A stretch of DNA of 64,000 nucleotides from Blautia parvula (GCF_020215665.1 NZ_CP084061.1:4927001-4991000), one strand, 5' to 3'; positions 17,290 through 25,999 are shown, counted from the stretch's first letter. Notes: generated by a model from the sequence alone, not told the origin. Program-made: numbers and translations.

Positions 17290-18246
17290 ATGAAAAAGCG
17301 AAATCGTGTCATCAAGAAAATATTCAGCAGTCTTTTGCAGTCCCTGATCGTATTAATAGGAATAACCTTCATTAGTTTTCTGATCCTGCATTTATCTCCG
17401 GGAAATCCTGCCGAGATATGGCTGACCGGAGGGGATGGAAATGTGGGCCAGATCTCCCAGGAGGCTGTGAAAGCGCAGGAGGAAAAGATGGGCCTGGATA
17501 AACCGTTTTTGATCCAATACGGGATGTGGCTGAAAAAAGTATGTTATGGAGATTTGGGTGAATCTTTTACTACAGGACAGCCGGTTGTTTCAGAACTGCA
17601 GAGAAGGGTTATGCCGACCATAATGATCGCTTTTGTATCACTGTTTCTCACCATGCTCATTTCAGTTCCTCTGGGGATTGGCTGTGCAGTGTACAAGGAT
17701 AGATGGCTGGATAATATGATCAGGAGTGTTTCTTTCCTTGGGATCTCCCTTCCGACTTTTTTTACGTCCCTGGTCCTTTTATGGCTGTTTTGTCTTAAAT
17801 TATCCATATTTCCGGTTATCGCTGACACAGATGTAAAAGGGATGGTACTGCCTGTGGCGGTATTTGTGATTCAATGTTCTTCCAGGCTGACAAGACAGGT
17901 CCGTGCAGTCATTCTGGAACAGTTAAACCAGGAATATGTGAAAGGGGCAGTGGCCAGAGGAGTTAAGAAAAGCCGGATCCTGTTCAGCCATGTGCTTAAA
18001 AATGCCATGATACCTGTTCTCACATGGGTAAGTATCTATCTTGGGATTCTGCTGGGCGGCGCTGCAGTGGTTGAAACAATTTTCTCATGGGACGGACTGG
18101 GAAAACTGGCAGTGGAATCTGTTGCGCGCCTGGATTATTTTGTGATACAGGGATTTGTACTTTGGGTGGCATTGATTTTTTTGGCATTGAATTTTTTGGT
18201 GGATGTGATCTGCAGTATGATTGATCCAAGAATAAAACAAGATTGA
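17290..18246 (+). CDS. Opp/Nik-family ABC transporter permease (DppB-like)
   Basis: A 318-residue permease with the DppB/NikB signature LILHLSPGNPAEIWLTGG after the first helix and MGLDKPFLIQYGMWLKKV CYGDLGES in the external loop. The ATPase-contact loop is near ARGVKKSRILFSHVLKNAM. It starts 12 bases after the AraC-methyltransferase gene and is followed by a DppC-like permease after 10 bases. Gene order in this operon (permeases, binding protein, ATPases) is the classical Nik/Dpp order. Confidence 0.9.
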   Translation: MKKRNRVIKKIFSSLLQSLIVLIGITFISFLILHLSPGNPAEIWLTGGDGNVGQISQEAVKAQEEKMGLDKPFLIQYGMWLKKVCYGDLGESFTTGQPVVSELQRRVMPTIMIAFVSLFLTMLISVPLGIGCAVYKDRWLDNMIRSVSFLGISLPTFFTSLVLLWLFCLKLSIFPVIADTDVKGMVLPVAVFVIQCSSRLTRQVRAVILEQLNQEYVKGAVARGVKKSRILFSHVLKNAMIPVLTWVSIYLGILLGGAAVVETIFSWDGLGKLAVESVARLDYFVIQGFVLWVALIFLALNFLVDVICSMIDPRIKQD

Positions 18247-18256
18247 GGAGAAAGGG

Positions 18257-19066
18257 ATGAAGAGAAAGAAAACAGAGGAAATATCTTTTTACATACTCAT
18301 TGGTTTGATCGTGATATTGCTTTTGGCTGCGCTTCTGGCTCCGGTACTTGCGCCAAACGATCCCTTTAAAACAGAGCTGACACTTGCGTTAATAAAGCCT
18401 GATAAAGAATTTCCGCTTGGCACAGATCCATTGGGACGGTGTGTATTATCCAGGATCTTATATGGAGCCAGAGTTTCTATTTTCAGCAGTTTGTGTATTA
18501 TTGGTATTGTGTTTTTTATCGGAACTGCCATCGGTGTGACTGCCGGGTATCTGGGCGGCGCAGTCGATATGGTACTCACAAAGATCATAACGATCATGCA
18601 GGCATTTCCTAAATTCATCCTCGCTATTGCTATAGCCGGCGTTCTGGGAATTGGGATAAAAAATACAATACTGGCGTTATGTCTGGTAGAGTGGGCGGAA
18701 TATGCCAGAATATCAAGAAATTTAAGCCGCGGTGTGAAACAGCGTACTTATATAAAGGCCGCAAAGGTGTGCGGCGAATCCAGATTACAGATTATGTTTC
18801 ATCATGTTCTGCCAAATGTCCTGCCAACACTTGTGGTGAATGCAAGCCTGGGGATATCATCCATGATCATGGAAGTTGCAGCACTGTCTTACCTGGGAGT
18901 AGGTGTGAAGTCTCCCATGTCCGAATGGGGAGCTATGATGAATATAGGAAAGGATTATCTGCAGACAGAGACCAGGCTGGTTATCATACCGGGCATTGCA
19001 ATCTTTGTTGTCTCTGTACTCTTTAATTTATTTGGTGACAAGTTAAGAGACATATTGGACAGATAA
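18257..19066 (+). CDS. Opp/Nik-family ABC transporter permease (DppC-like)
   Basis: A 269-residue DppC/NikC-type permease. The first helix (YILIGLIVILLLAALLAPVLA) is followed by PNDPFKTELTLALIKPDKEFPLGTDPLGRCVLSRILYGAR, the class signature. The EAA-like loop is KAAKVCGESRLQIMFHHVLPN and the conserved late region is ALSYLGVGVKSPMSEWGAM. A GAGGAG ribosome site precedes the start. It pairs with the permease at 17290 to form the membrane channel of the third importer. Confidence 0.9.
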   Translation: MKRKKTEEISFYILIGLIVILLLAALLAPVLAPNDPFKTELTLALIKPDKEFPLGTDPLGRCVLSRILYGARVSIFSSLCIIGIVFFIGTAIGVTAGYLGGAVDMVLTKIITIMQAFPKFILAIAIAGVLGIGIKNTILALCLVEWAEYARISRNLSRGVKQRTYIKAAKVCGESRLQIMFHHVLPNVLPTLVVNASLGISSMIMEVAALSYLGVGVKSPMSEWGAMMNIGKDYLQTETRLVIIPGIAIFVVSVLFNLFGDKLRDILDR

Positions 19067-19091
19067 AAATATACAAGAGGAGAATAAGAAA

Positions 19092-20657
19092 ATGAAAAAC
19101 AGAATGATAAAATTAACAGCGCTGCTTATGAGCGTATTATTACTGGGAACGGGATGCGGAGCGTCCGGGGGAGATACTGCGGGAGATACTGCGGTGAAAG
19201 AGGAAGGAACAAAAGAGAAAGCGGTATTCGCCGATACCCAATGCCCCACAAGCCTGGATCTGGCAGACAGCTGGAACAGCTGGTATACGTCCAGATATGG
19301 AATTACGGAAACATTATTTAAGCTGGATGATACGCTGACTGCACAGCCGTTTTTGGCAGAGTCATGTGAGATGCAGGATGATACCACCTGGGTCATAAAA
19401 TTAAGAGATGATGTTACCTTTCAAAATGGTAATAAGATGACAGCCGAGACTGTTAAAAAATGCTGGGAAAGGACCATGGAGATCAATGCAAGATTAAATG
19501 AACTGTTATTCATTGATTCCATGCAGGCAGACGGGCAGACTCTGACAGTAAAGACCACAAAAGCTGTGCCGTCATTTATTACGAGCCTGTCTGAGCCGCT
19601 TACGGGAATTATAGATGTGGAGGCTGATGGTGATATAGCGGAAAAACCGGTGGGAACAGGTCCTTTTATGCCGGTAAGTTATGAGGTAAAAGGAACTTTA
19701 GAGGTTGAACAGTACACGGATTACTGGGGCGGTACACCCAAATTGGAGGGGGCTGTTTTCCATGTGATCGCGGATGCAAATGCTCTGGCCATGGCACAGC
19801 AGAGCGGGGAAAGCGATCTGTCCGTGAGTATTCCTGCAACAAGCCTGGAGCTTTTTGAAAAGGATGATGCCAAATATAATGTAGACGGAGTAGCCGGTTC
19901 CAGAGGTCAGGTGATTTTCATGAATTACGATAATGAATTCATTCAGGATATTCATGTGAGAAAGGCGATCAGTATGAGCATTGACAAGGAAAGTTATGCC
20001 AATGTACTGAACAAAGGAGCTTCAGTGCCTGCCTCACAGCTTTACCCGGACTTTATGGCATTTGGAGGATCTGACGGCGAGTGTATAGAATATGATTTAA
20101 ACGGGGCAAAAGAGCTTTTAAAAGAAGGGGGATATAGCGACAGTGACGGTGACGGCATACTGGATAAAGACGGAAAAAATATATCTCTCAGGATGGTCAC
20201 ATACAGTACAAAGGCAGAACTGCCTAATTTTTGTGAAGAGATGTCTTCCAAACTGAAAGAAATTGGTATTGATCTGCAGGTTGAAGTCTATGAATCTGTG
20301 GCGGAACAGCAGAAAAGCGGAGATTTCGATCTGATGATGATCAGCTTTACCATGACACCTACCGGTGACCCTGGTTACTTTGCTGATATTGCGTTTAAAA
20401 CCGACGGAAGCAGTAATTACGGGCACTATTCCAATACAGAAGTGGATGCGCTGATCGACCAGCTTGACAGTGAGTTTGACCAGGAAAAGCGTACAGAACT
20501 CACAAAACAGATTCAGCAGAAGATTATTGATGATGCAGGATATATTGTGGTGGGGCATTCCAAATATATTTATGTGATGGGTAGTTCACTGAAAGGTCTG
20601 AAAACCAATCCTTCGGAATACTATCTGCTGGATGCTGAGGTTTATATTCAAAAATAG
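19092..20657 (+). CDS. Opp/Nik-type ABC transporter substrate-binding lipoprotein
   Basis: A 521-residue family 5 binding protein with a lipoprotein signal (MKNRMIKL, hydrophobic core, LLGTGCGA). Family landmarks are LRDDVTFQNGNKMTAETVKKCWER near residue 100 and VRKAISMSIDKESYANVL in the second lobe, then an acidic repeat YSDSDGDGILDKDG. It lies 25 bases after the permease and precedes two ATPases. A tryptophan-rich N-terminal stretch (DSWNSWYTSRYG) lies where NikA-like proteins shape the ligand pocket. This makes a metal-chelate ligand possible but does not prove it. Confidence 0.9.
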   Translation: MKNRMIKLTALLMSVLLLGTGCGASGGDTAGDTAVKEEGTKEKAVFADTQCPTSLDLADSWNSWYTSRYGITETLFKLDDTLTAQPFLAESCEMQDDTTWVIKLRDDVTFQNGNKMTAETVKKCWERTMEINARLNELLFIDSMQADGQTLTVKTTKAVPSFITSLSEPLTGIIDVEADGDIAEKPVGTGPFMPVSYEVKGTLEVEQYTDYWGGTPKLEGAVFHVIADANALAMAQQSGESDLSVSIPATSLELFEKDDAKYNVDGVAGSRGQVIFMNYDNEFIQDIHVRKAISMSIDKESYANVLNKGASVPASQLYPDFMAFGGSDGECIEYDLNGAKELLKEGGYSDSDGDGILDKDGKNISLRMVTYSTKAELPNFCEEMSSKLKEIGIDLQVEVYESVAEQQKSGDFDLMMISFTMTPTGDPGYFADIAFKTDGSSNYGHYSNTEVDALIDQLDSEFDQEKRTELTKQIQQKIIDDAGYIVVGHSKYIYVMGSSLKGLKTNPSEYYLLDAEVYIQK

Positions 20658-20676
20658 AAAGAGTGAGGACTGATAC

Positions 20677-21612
20677 GTGCTAAGAGTAAAGAAACTCTGC
20701 ATATCATATGAAGGAATTCCTATAGTAAAAGATGCGGAATTTGAAGTAAAGGAAAAAGAAATCATCGGTATTGTAGGCGAAAGCGGCTGCGGAAAGAGCA
20801 CCCTTTTACAGTCTCTCTTAATGTTGGAAAAGAAAGCTGTAATAGACAGCGGTGAAGTCATATTCAGAGACCGCCGGCTGGGAGACTTGTCAGAGGAAGA
20901 AATCCGGTGTATACGCGGAAATGAGATCGCTGTAGTTTTTCAGAATGCAGCACTTTCTATGGATCCAATGAAGACAATAGGGAATCTTTTTTATGAGACT
21001 GTGCGTATGCACAGCAGGATCACAAAAAAAGAATGTGAAAAAAGGGCAAAGGACCTGATGAAAAAAGTCAGGCTGGCAGATGTGGACCGTATCTGGAAAT
21101 CATACCCATTTGAATTAAGCGGGGGTATGTGCCAGAGGATAGCCATTGCCGCTGCCATGATGAACCAGCCCAGACTGATTCTGGCGGATGAGCCCACAAG
21201 TGCTCTGGATGTAACCGCGCAGGCACAGGTTGTGGCACTGATGCAGTATCTGCGGGAAGAATTTGGTACGTCCATGATAGTTGTCTCTCATAATATGGGG
21301 GTGATTGCCCAGCTTGCGGATAAAATCGCAGTGATGTACAGCGGAAATATTGTGGAATGGGGAACTGCCGGGGAGGTTCTGCATTCCCCAGGGCATCCGT
21401 ATACGAAAGCGCTCATCAATGCAATCCCCAGAATGGATGGCAGCATACCTAAGGGGATTGCCGGGAGGCCGCCGGAATTTTCAGAAAAAAGGACAGGGTG
21501 CCCCTTTGCGCCAAGATGCGGAAAAAGGACGGCCGTCTGTAGCGGCAGGCCGGAGAAGATTTTTTTGTCAGAGGAACATTGGATTGCCTGCAGACATATG
21601 GATAAAATCTGA
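20677..21612 (+). CDS. Opp/Nik-family ABC transporter ATP-binding protein (DppD/NikD-like)
   Basis: A 311-residue ATPase starting with GTG; a GAGTGAGGA ribosome site sits upstream and the N-terminus LRVKKLCISYEG matches the family. Walker A GESGCGKS is at residues 34-41, the signature is LSGGMCQR, and Walker B is LILADEPTSALD. The C-terminal extension has the cysteine cluster CPFAPRCGKRTAVC. It is 19 bases downstream of the binding-protein gene and 17 bases upstream of its partner ATPase. Confidence 0.9.
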   Translation: MLRVKKLCISYEGIPIVKDAEFEVKEKEIIGIVGESGCGKSTLLQSLLMLEKKAVIDSGEVIFRDRRLGDLSEEEIRCIRGNEIAVVFQNAALSMDPMKTIGNLFYETVRMHSRITKKECEKRAKDLMKKVRLADVDRIWKSYPFELSGGMCQRIAIAAAMMNQPRLILADEPTSALDVTAQAQVVALMQYLREEFGTSMIVVSHNMGVIAQLADKIAVMYSGNIVEWGTAGEVLHSPGHPYTKALINAIPRMDGSIPKGIAGRPPEFSEKRTGCPFAPRCGKRTAVCSGRPEKIFLSEEHWIACRHMDKI

Positions 21613-21629
21613 GAGCATAGGAGTTTGTT

Positions 21630-22562
21630 ATGGCATTGTTAGAGGTACGGGGATTAAAGAAAAATTTTACCGGTAAAAATGAAACATTACATGCGGTAAA
21701 GGGTATTGATTTTACTATTGAAGAAGGGGAATGCCTGGGACTTGTGGGAGAAAGCGGCTGCGGAAAGAGCACTACAGCCAACATGACAGCAAGACTTTTG
21801 AAGGAGAGTGAAGGCGACATATTTTTTCTGGGAAAAAGGATAAATGGGGGAAAGCGTCTGTGCGCGGCCGGAAAAGAAATGCAGATGGTATTTCAGAATC
21901 CCGCAGATTCTTTTAATCCCCATTATTCGGTGCTGGAATGTGTTATGCAGGGCGCCAGATATTATAAGTTATATTCTAAGTCAGAATTAAAAGAACGCGC
22001 CATGGAATGGATAAAATATGTGGGATTAAAAGAATCTTATCTGGAAAAGAAGATAGGGGAGTTAAGCGGAGGAGAGTGCCAGAGGACAGCCATTGCCAGA
22101 GCTTTGATCTGCAATCCGGCCCTGATCATTTGTGACGAAGCAACCAGTGCACTGGATGTATCTGTTCAGGCCCAGGTTGTGGAACTGATCCGGAAGCTCA
22201 AAGAAGAGAAAAAAGTGTCATTTTTGTTTATAACGCATGATTTGGCTCTGACGTCATCTGTGTGTGACAGGATCGCAGTGATGTACAGCGGAAGAATTGT
22301 GGAGATGGGTGAGACAAAAGCCATATTGCAGCATCCGATGCATCCTTACACACAGCTTCTTTTATCCTGTGTACTGCCCGCTGTCGGAGACGATGAATAC
22401 CGAGTCCCGGAATGCAGTTCGTTTCGGGGAGCGGGAGATGGCTGTGACTTTTATGAATTTTGTCCGAAAATATGTACACAGTGTAAGGACCGGGTTCCGG
22501 ATCTGCAGGAGAGGGAAGGCCGTATGACTGCCTGTTTCCAAAGAGGAGATCCGGATGAGTGA
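21630..22562 (+). CDS. Opp/Nik-family ABC transporter ATP-binding protein (DppF/NikE-like)
   Basis: A 310-residue ATPase. Walker A GESGCGKS lies at residues 40-47, the signature is LSGGECQR, and Walker B is LIICDEATSALD. The C-terminal region has a divergent cysteine cluster (CDFYEFCPKICTQC), unusual for a DppF partner, which normally has a shorter tail. It overlaps the MATE transporter gene by 8 bases, so exporter and importer genes are translationally coupled. Confidence 0.9.
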   Translation: MALLEVRGLKKNFTGKNETLHAVKGIDFTIEEGECLGLVGESGCGKSTTANMTARLLKESEGDIFFLGKRINGGKRLCAAGKEMQMVFQNPADSFNPHYSVLECVMQGARYYKLYSKSELKERAMEWIKYVGLKESYLEKKIGELSGGECQRTAIARALICNPALIICDEATSALDVSVQAQVVELIRKLKEEKKVSFLFITHDLALTSSVCDRIAVMYSGRIVEMGETKAILQHPMHPYTQLLLSCVLPAVGDDEYRVPECSSFRGAGDGCDFYEFCPKICTQCKDRVPDLQEREGRMTACFQRGDPDE

Positions 22563-23943
22563 TGCAGAAAGAAAAAGGGATATGGTAAATGGCAGTATGG
22601 GAAGTTCGCTTTTTCTTTTTGCGCTTCCATTATTTTTCAGCAGTTTGCTGCAAATGCTGTATAACACAGCGGATCTACTGTTTGTGGGAAATTTTGTGGG
22701 GAAACAGGCAGCTGCGGCAGTAGGGGCAGGCGGTTTGCTGGTGACCTGTCTGATTGGACTTTTTACGGGTCTCTCTGTTGGTGCTGGAGTGGCAGCTGCT
22801 CAGGCAGCAGGTGCGGGAAAATGGAAACGCTTGGAAAACATCCTGCATACAGCAATCTGTACAGCTGTTCTCGGAGGAACAGCTGTTATGCTGGCAGGTC
22901 TGTTGTTTTCTGAGAGTATTCTGCGTGTTATGCATACGCCGGCATCTGTTATGGAGGATGCCGTTTCTTATATACAGATATATTTTATCAGTATGGTGCC
23001 GATGATCGTGTATAATATGGCAGCAGGTATTCTCCGGGCTTATGGAGATTCCGGGACTCCTTTCTATATCCTTGCGGCAGGCGGAATATTGAATGTCCTG
23101 ACAGATGGATTATTGGTAGCAGTGCTGCATATGGGGGTACGGGGAGCGGCAGTTGCTACCGTTGTCTCTCAGTCTTTTTCAGCGGTTGCTGTTTTATATG
23201 TTCTCATGAAGGGAAAGGAAAAGTTACGGCTGAAGCCGGGTAAATTGAAAATAAGTAAAGAAGAGCTGGGTAAGATCCTGCATCTGGGTATTCCTTCCGG
23301 CATTCAGTCTGTGGTTATCACACTATCCAATATTATAATTCAATATTATATAAATGGGTATGGAGAAAATGCAGTCGCCGCGTTTGCAGCATATTTTAAA
23401 CTGGAAAATTTCTTGTATTTACCGGCTATGGCGTTTGGGCAGGCAGCAACTACTTTTGCAGGGCAGAATGCAGGAGCGGAAAAGTATAAGAGGATCCGCA
23501 AAGGGATTTCTTTGGCAGCACTTATATCGGGGGGGATAGTTGCAGGGATAGCCTGTGTTCTTATGCTGGGCAGAGAATCCTTATTCTTATTATTTGTGAA
23601 GGATTGGGAAGTGGCTTCTTATGGAATACAGATCATTATGATAACCTTCCCCTTTTACTGGCTATATCCAATCATGGAAGTTTTCGGAGGTGCAATAAGG
23701 GGGATGGGGTATTCCGTTATACCTATGTTCGTCATATTAAGTACATTATGCGGAGCACGCATCGGGCTTCTGGCTTTTTTTAATGACCGTGTGCAGGAGG
23801 TCAAAGCGGTGGCAGCGGTTTATCCCATAACGTGGTTTTTGGCTGTGCTTGCCTATTTCTTTATATTTTATAAAATAGTATTTACTTTTGAAAGAAGGTG
23901 TATATGTGAACATACAGGAGAAAATAGAGGACTGGTGGAGTGA
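22555..23943 (+). CDS. MATE-family efflux transporter
   Basis: A 462-residue, roughly 12-helix membrane protein of the MATE (MatE) family, which exports organic molecules in exchange for sodium or protons. Typical features are the N-terminal half starting SLFLFALPLFFSSLLQMLYNTADLLFVG and the repeated half starting HLGIPSGIQSVVITLSNIIIQYYIN. It is coupled to the importer ATPase upstream and its end overlaps the methyltransferase gene. Placement inside the importer operon suggests export of the product or ligand of that operon rather than general drug resistance. Confidence 0.9.
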   Translation: MSDAERKRDMVNGSMGSSLFLFALPLFFSSLLQMLYNTADLLFVGNFVGKQAAAAVGAGGLLVTCLIGLFTGLSVGAGVAAAQAAGAGKWKRLENILHTAICTAVLGGTAVMLAGLLFSESILRVMHTPASVMEDAVSYIQIYFISMVPMIVYNMAAGILRAYGDSGTPFYILAAGGILNVLTDGLLVAVLHMGVRGAAVATVVSQSFSAVAVLYVLMKGKEKLRLKPGKLKISKEELGKILHLGIPSGIQSVVITLSNIIIQYYINGYGENAVAAFAAYFKLENFLYLPAMAFGQAATTFAGQNAGAEKYKRIRKGISLAALISGGIVAGIACVLMLGRESLFLLFVKDWEVASYGIQIIMITFPFYWLYPIMEVFGGAIRGMGYSVIPMFVILSTLCGARIGLLAFFNDRVQEVKAVAAVYPITWFLAVLAYFFIFYKIVFTFERRCICEHTGENRGLVE

Positions 23944-24682
23944 CGCTGAAGAATACGATTCATATATAAAACAGGAGTTTCAGGATGACAGATTTCGTGC
24001 CTGGAAAGAGCTGTTTACAGAGCATCTTGGCGGAAAAACAAATCTTAGGATTTTAGATATCGGAACAGGTCCCGGCTTTTTTGCATCAGTACTTGCAGAT
24101 ATGGGGAATGAAGTGATTGGAATTGACTGTTCGGATGCAATGCTGGAGCGTGCACGAAGAAATGCAGCACAATTAAATGTGAATCCACGTTTTTATAAAA
24201 TGGATGCACATCATACGTTTTTTGAAGAGATGAGTTTTGACTGGATCGTGAGCCGGAATGTGACATGGACGCTTCACAGGCCGGAAGAGGCTTATATGCA
24301 TTGGAAAAAACTGTTAAAGTTAGGGGGAAGACTGCTGATCTTTGATGCGAACTGGCATAGACAGTTTTATGACAGGGAAACGGCCCGGAGAGTAAGAGAA
24401 CGGGAAGAAAAATATTTTGAGATATATGGAAAAGAGTTTAAGGTCTGCACGGAAGACAAGGCATTTTATGATATGCTGCCCTTGTCAAATACCATGAGGC
24501 CCAGGTGGGATATAGATATTTTACAGAAGATCGGTTTCAGTCATGTTTCTGTTAAAGAAGATATCGGCAGCAGAGTCTATGAGGAATGGGAAAAGGAATT
24601 ATATTCAGAGTCTCCCTTGTTTGAGATAGAGGCGGTCAATGGGCAGAGTTCGGAACCCCCGGATGGGGAAATGTGGTCATAA
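23906..24682 (+). CDS. SAM-dependent methyltransferase, paralogue of the AraC-fused enzyme
   Basis: A 258-residue class I methyltransferase. The GTG at 23906 is chosen because AAGAAGG lies at a proper distance and because the resulting start NIQEKIEDWW aligns with the fused enzyme at 15586; a TTG six codons earlier is in frame. Motif I is ILDIGTGPGFFA and the conserved block SRNVTWTL...GGRLLIFDANW matches the paralogue closely. The start overlaps the MATE gene by 38 bases. The operon is thus opened and closed by two forms of the same enzyme. The substrate is unknown. Confidence 0.85.
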   Translation: MNIQEKIEDWWSDAEEYDSYIKQEFQDDRFRAWKELFTEHLGGKTNLRILDIGTGPGFFASVLADMGNEVIGIDCSDAMLERARRNAAQLNVNPRFYKMDAHHTFFEEMSFDWIVSRNVTWTLHRPEEAYMHWKKLLKLGGRLLIFDANWHRQFYDRETARRVREREEKYFEIYGKEFKVCTEDKAFYDMLPLSNTMRPRWDIDILQKIGFSHVSVKEDIGSRVYEEWEKELYSESPLFEIEAVNGQSSEPPDGEMWS

Positions 24683-24751
24683 AAAAGCAGTGTTCTGTGC
24701 TAAAAACCTTGATTTTCCGGCAGAAAAAAATGATATATTTTTTTGAGTTTT

Positions 24752-24775
24752 TAACCCGGGGGGCGGCTTGTGAAA
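24752..24775 (+). promoter_or_regulatory. Second copy of the CCC-GGGGG-GCTTGT motif
   Basis: TAACCCGGGGGGCGGCTTGT starts at 24752 after a T-rich run and matches the motif at 15253 with a few changes. The two copies lie outside the two ends of the AraC-methyltransferase operon. A related block, CCCCCGGAGGAGCTTCC, lies before merR. Function unknown. Confidence 0.35.
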
Positions 24776-24853
24776 GGTATTTTTATGGTATATGATTATA
24801 TCACGGTTAATCTTCCTCCAAAAGTTGACCGGAAATATTACAGTATTGTTAAA

Positions 24854-24882
24854 GTGCCGTTCCCTCCGCTAGTTAACGGCAC
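24854..24882. other. Hairpin in intergenic region
   Basis: GTGCCGTT at 24854-24861 pairs with AACGGCAC at 24875-24882. No T run follows. It lies between the end of the methyltransferase operon and the strong terminator at 24914; its function is not evident. Confidence 0.4.
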
Positions 24883-24913
24883 ATAAAATTTGATTTGAAT
24901 TCACCAACACTCC

Positions 24914-24960
24914 AAGAGCAAAAATCCGCATCCTACGCCGGGATGCGGATTTTTGCTCTT
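24914..24960. terminator. Strong bidirectional terminator
   Basis: Perfect 20-base arms, 24914-24933 and 24941-24960, enclose a 7-base loop. The outer part of each arm is AAAAA/TTTTT, giving a T run on either strand. It separates the transporter island from the glycan-use region. Confidence 0.85.
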
Positions 24961-25020
24961 TAGGCCTGCCTGCCGGACGGAATCAATTTAAATCCATCTG
25001 TTTCTTTTTTCACCAAAGTG

Positions 25021-25058
25021 TCACCATATGTTGATTATATAACATATGGTGATTTTTT
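25021..25058 (+). promoter_or_regulatory. Dyad with T run in the leader of the SDR gene
   Basis: TCACCATATGTT (25021-25032) pairs perfectly with AACATATGGTGA (25041-25052) and six T residues follow. It may be an attenuator ahead of the SDR gene or an operator; the half-site TCACCATATG would suit a dimeric repressor. Confidence 0.5.
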
Positions 25059-25146
25059 GATGATTGAGATACAAATAGACTCTTTATATAATGAAAATAA
25101 GGTTGAGGACAGGAAACAGCCACTATTACAAAATAAGGAGAGAGAA

Positions 25147-25971
25147 ATGAACGAGATCAACAGGACAACCACATTTAAATCAGTAGAAGGAAAAGTTGTA
25201 ATTGTAACAGGTGCAAGCAGGGGAATTGGAAAAGCGGTCGCAGAGATATATGGGGCTAACGGCATGAAAGTTGTCTGCGCAGCCAGAAGTGTGGAACAGG
25301 GACAGGCGGTGGCAGATGCAATCTGTGAAAATGGCGGGGAGGCTGTTTTTGTGCAGACAGACTGCAGTGATACAAAACAGATGAAAAAGCTGGTTGATAC
25401 AGCCGTGTCTCACTATGGAAGATTGGATGGCATGGTAAATAATGCGGGCATTGGGCAGGGAGGAACTCCGCTGCATGAGTATGGGATGGAAGATTATGAG
25501 AATATCTTTGATCTGAACAGTAAAGGAGTCTTTGCAGGGATGAAATATGCGGCGGAGGCAATCCTTCGTTCCCACAGTCAGGGAGGATTCCTGATTAATG
25601 TGGCCTCTATCGCAGGAATTCTGCCCCAGCGGGGGCAGGCGCTGTATACGGCAACGAAATTTGGTGTGGTGGGAATGACGAAAGCCGCTGCACTTGATTA
25701 TGCCCCTTATAATATTACGGTAAATGCCATTTGTCCCGGATATACCAAAACAAGTATATTTGGAGATGCACCGGAGCAGGCAATGGCTTTCTTTGCAAAG
25801 GACTGCCCTTCCGGCCGGATGGGAGAACCAAAAGAGTGCGCGTATCTTGCACTGTTTTTGGCAAGTGATATGGCACGTTATATTACCGGCGCTGCCATTC
25901 CTGTTGACGGAGCGCTGTCAGCCGGAAGTAAAAATGTTTCACATTGGAAACATCCGGAAATCCTGGAGTGA
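25147..25971 (+). CDS. SDR-family NAD(P)-dependent oxidoreductase
   Basis: A 274-residue short-chain dehydrogenase/reductase. The cofactor motif TGASRGIG lies near residues 19-26, NNAG follows, the catalytic serine is in NVASIAG and the YxxxK motif is YTATK. The start at 25147 has AAGGAGAGA upstream; the frame stays open to 25018 but that stretch covers a hairpin and is not protein-like. The last section (DGALSAGSKNVSHWKHPEILE) is a typical SDR end with an extended tail. It is convergent with a TetR gene 28 bases away. The substrate is unknown. Confidence 0.85.
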   Translation: MNEINRTTTFKSVEGKVVIVTGASRGIGKAVAEIYGANGMKVVCAARSVEQGQAVADAICENGGEAVFVQTDCSDTKQMKKLVDTAVSHYGRLDGMVNNAGIGQGGTPLHEYGMEDYENIFDLNSKGVFAGMKYAAEAILRSHSQGGFLINVASIAGILPQRGQALYTATKFGVVGMTKAAALDYAPYNITVNAICPGYTKTSIFGDAPEQAMAFFAKDCPSGRMGEPKECAYLALFLASDMARYITGAAIPVDGALSAGSKNVSHWKHPEILE

Positions 25972-25999
25972 TAAGCAGAGATTTTCGGGTGCTGAATAG

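Noticed and set aside
23888-23905. TTG 23888 as start of the second methyltransferase
   Set aside because: GTG 23906 has a better placed ribosome site and matches the start of the homologous fused domain.
25018-25146. N-terminal extension of the SDR protein from GTG 25018
   Set aside because: The stretch codes over a perfect hairpin and is not protein-like; ATG 25147 has a good ribosome site and gives the normal family start.
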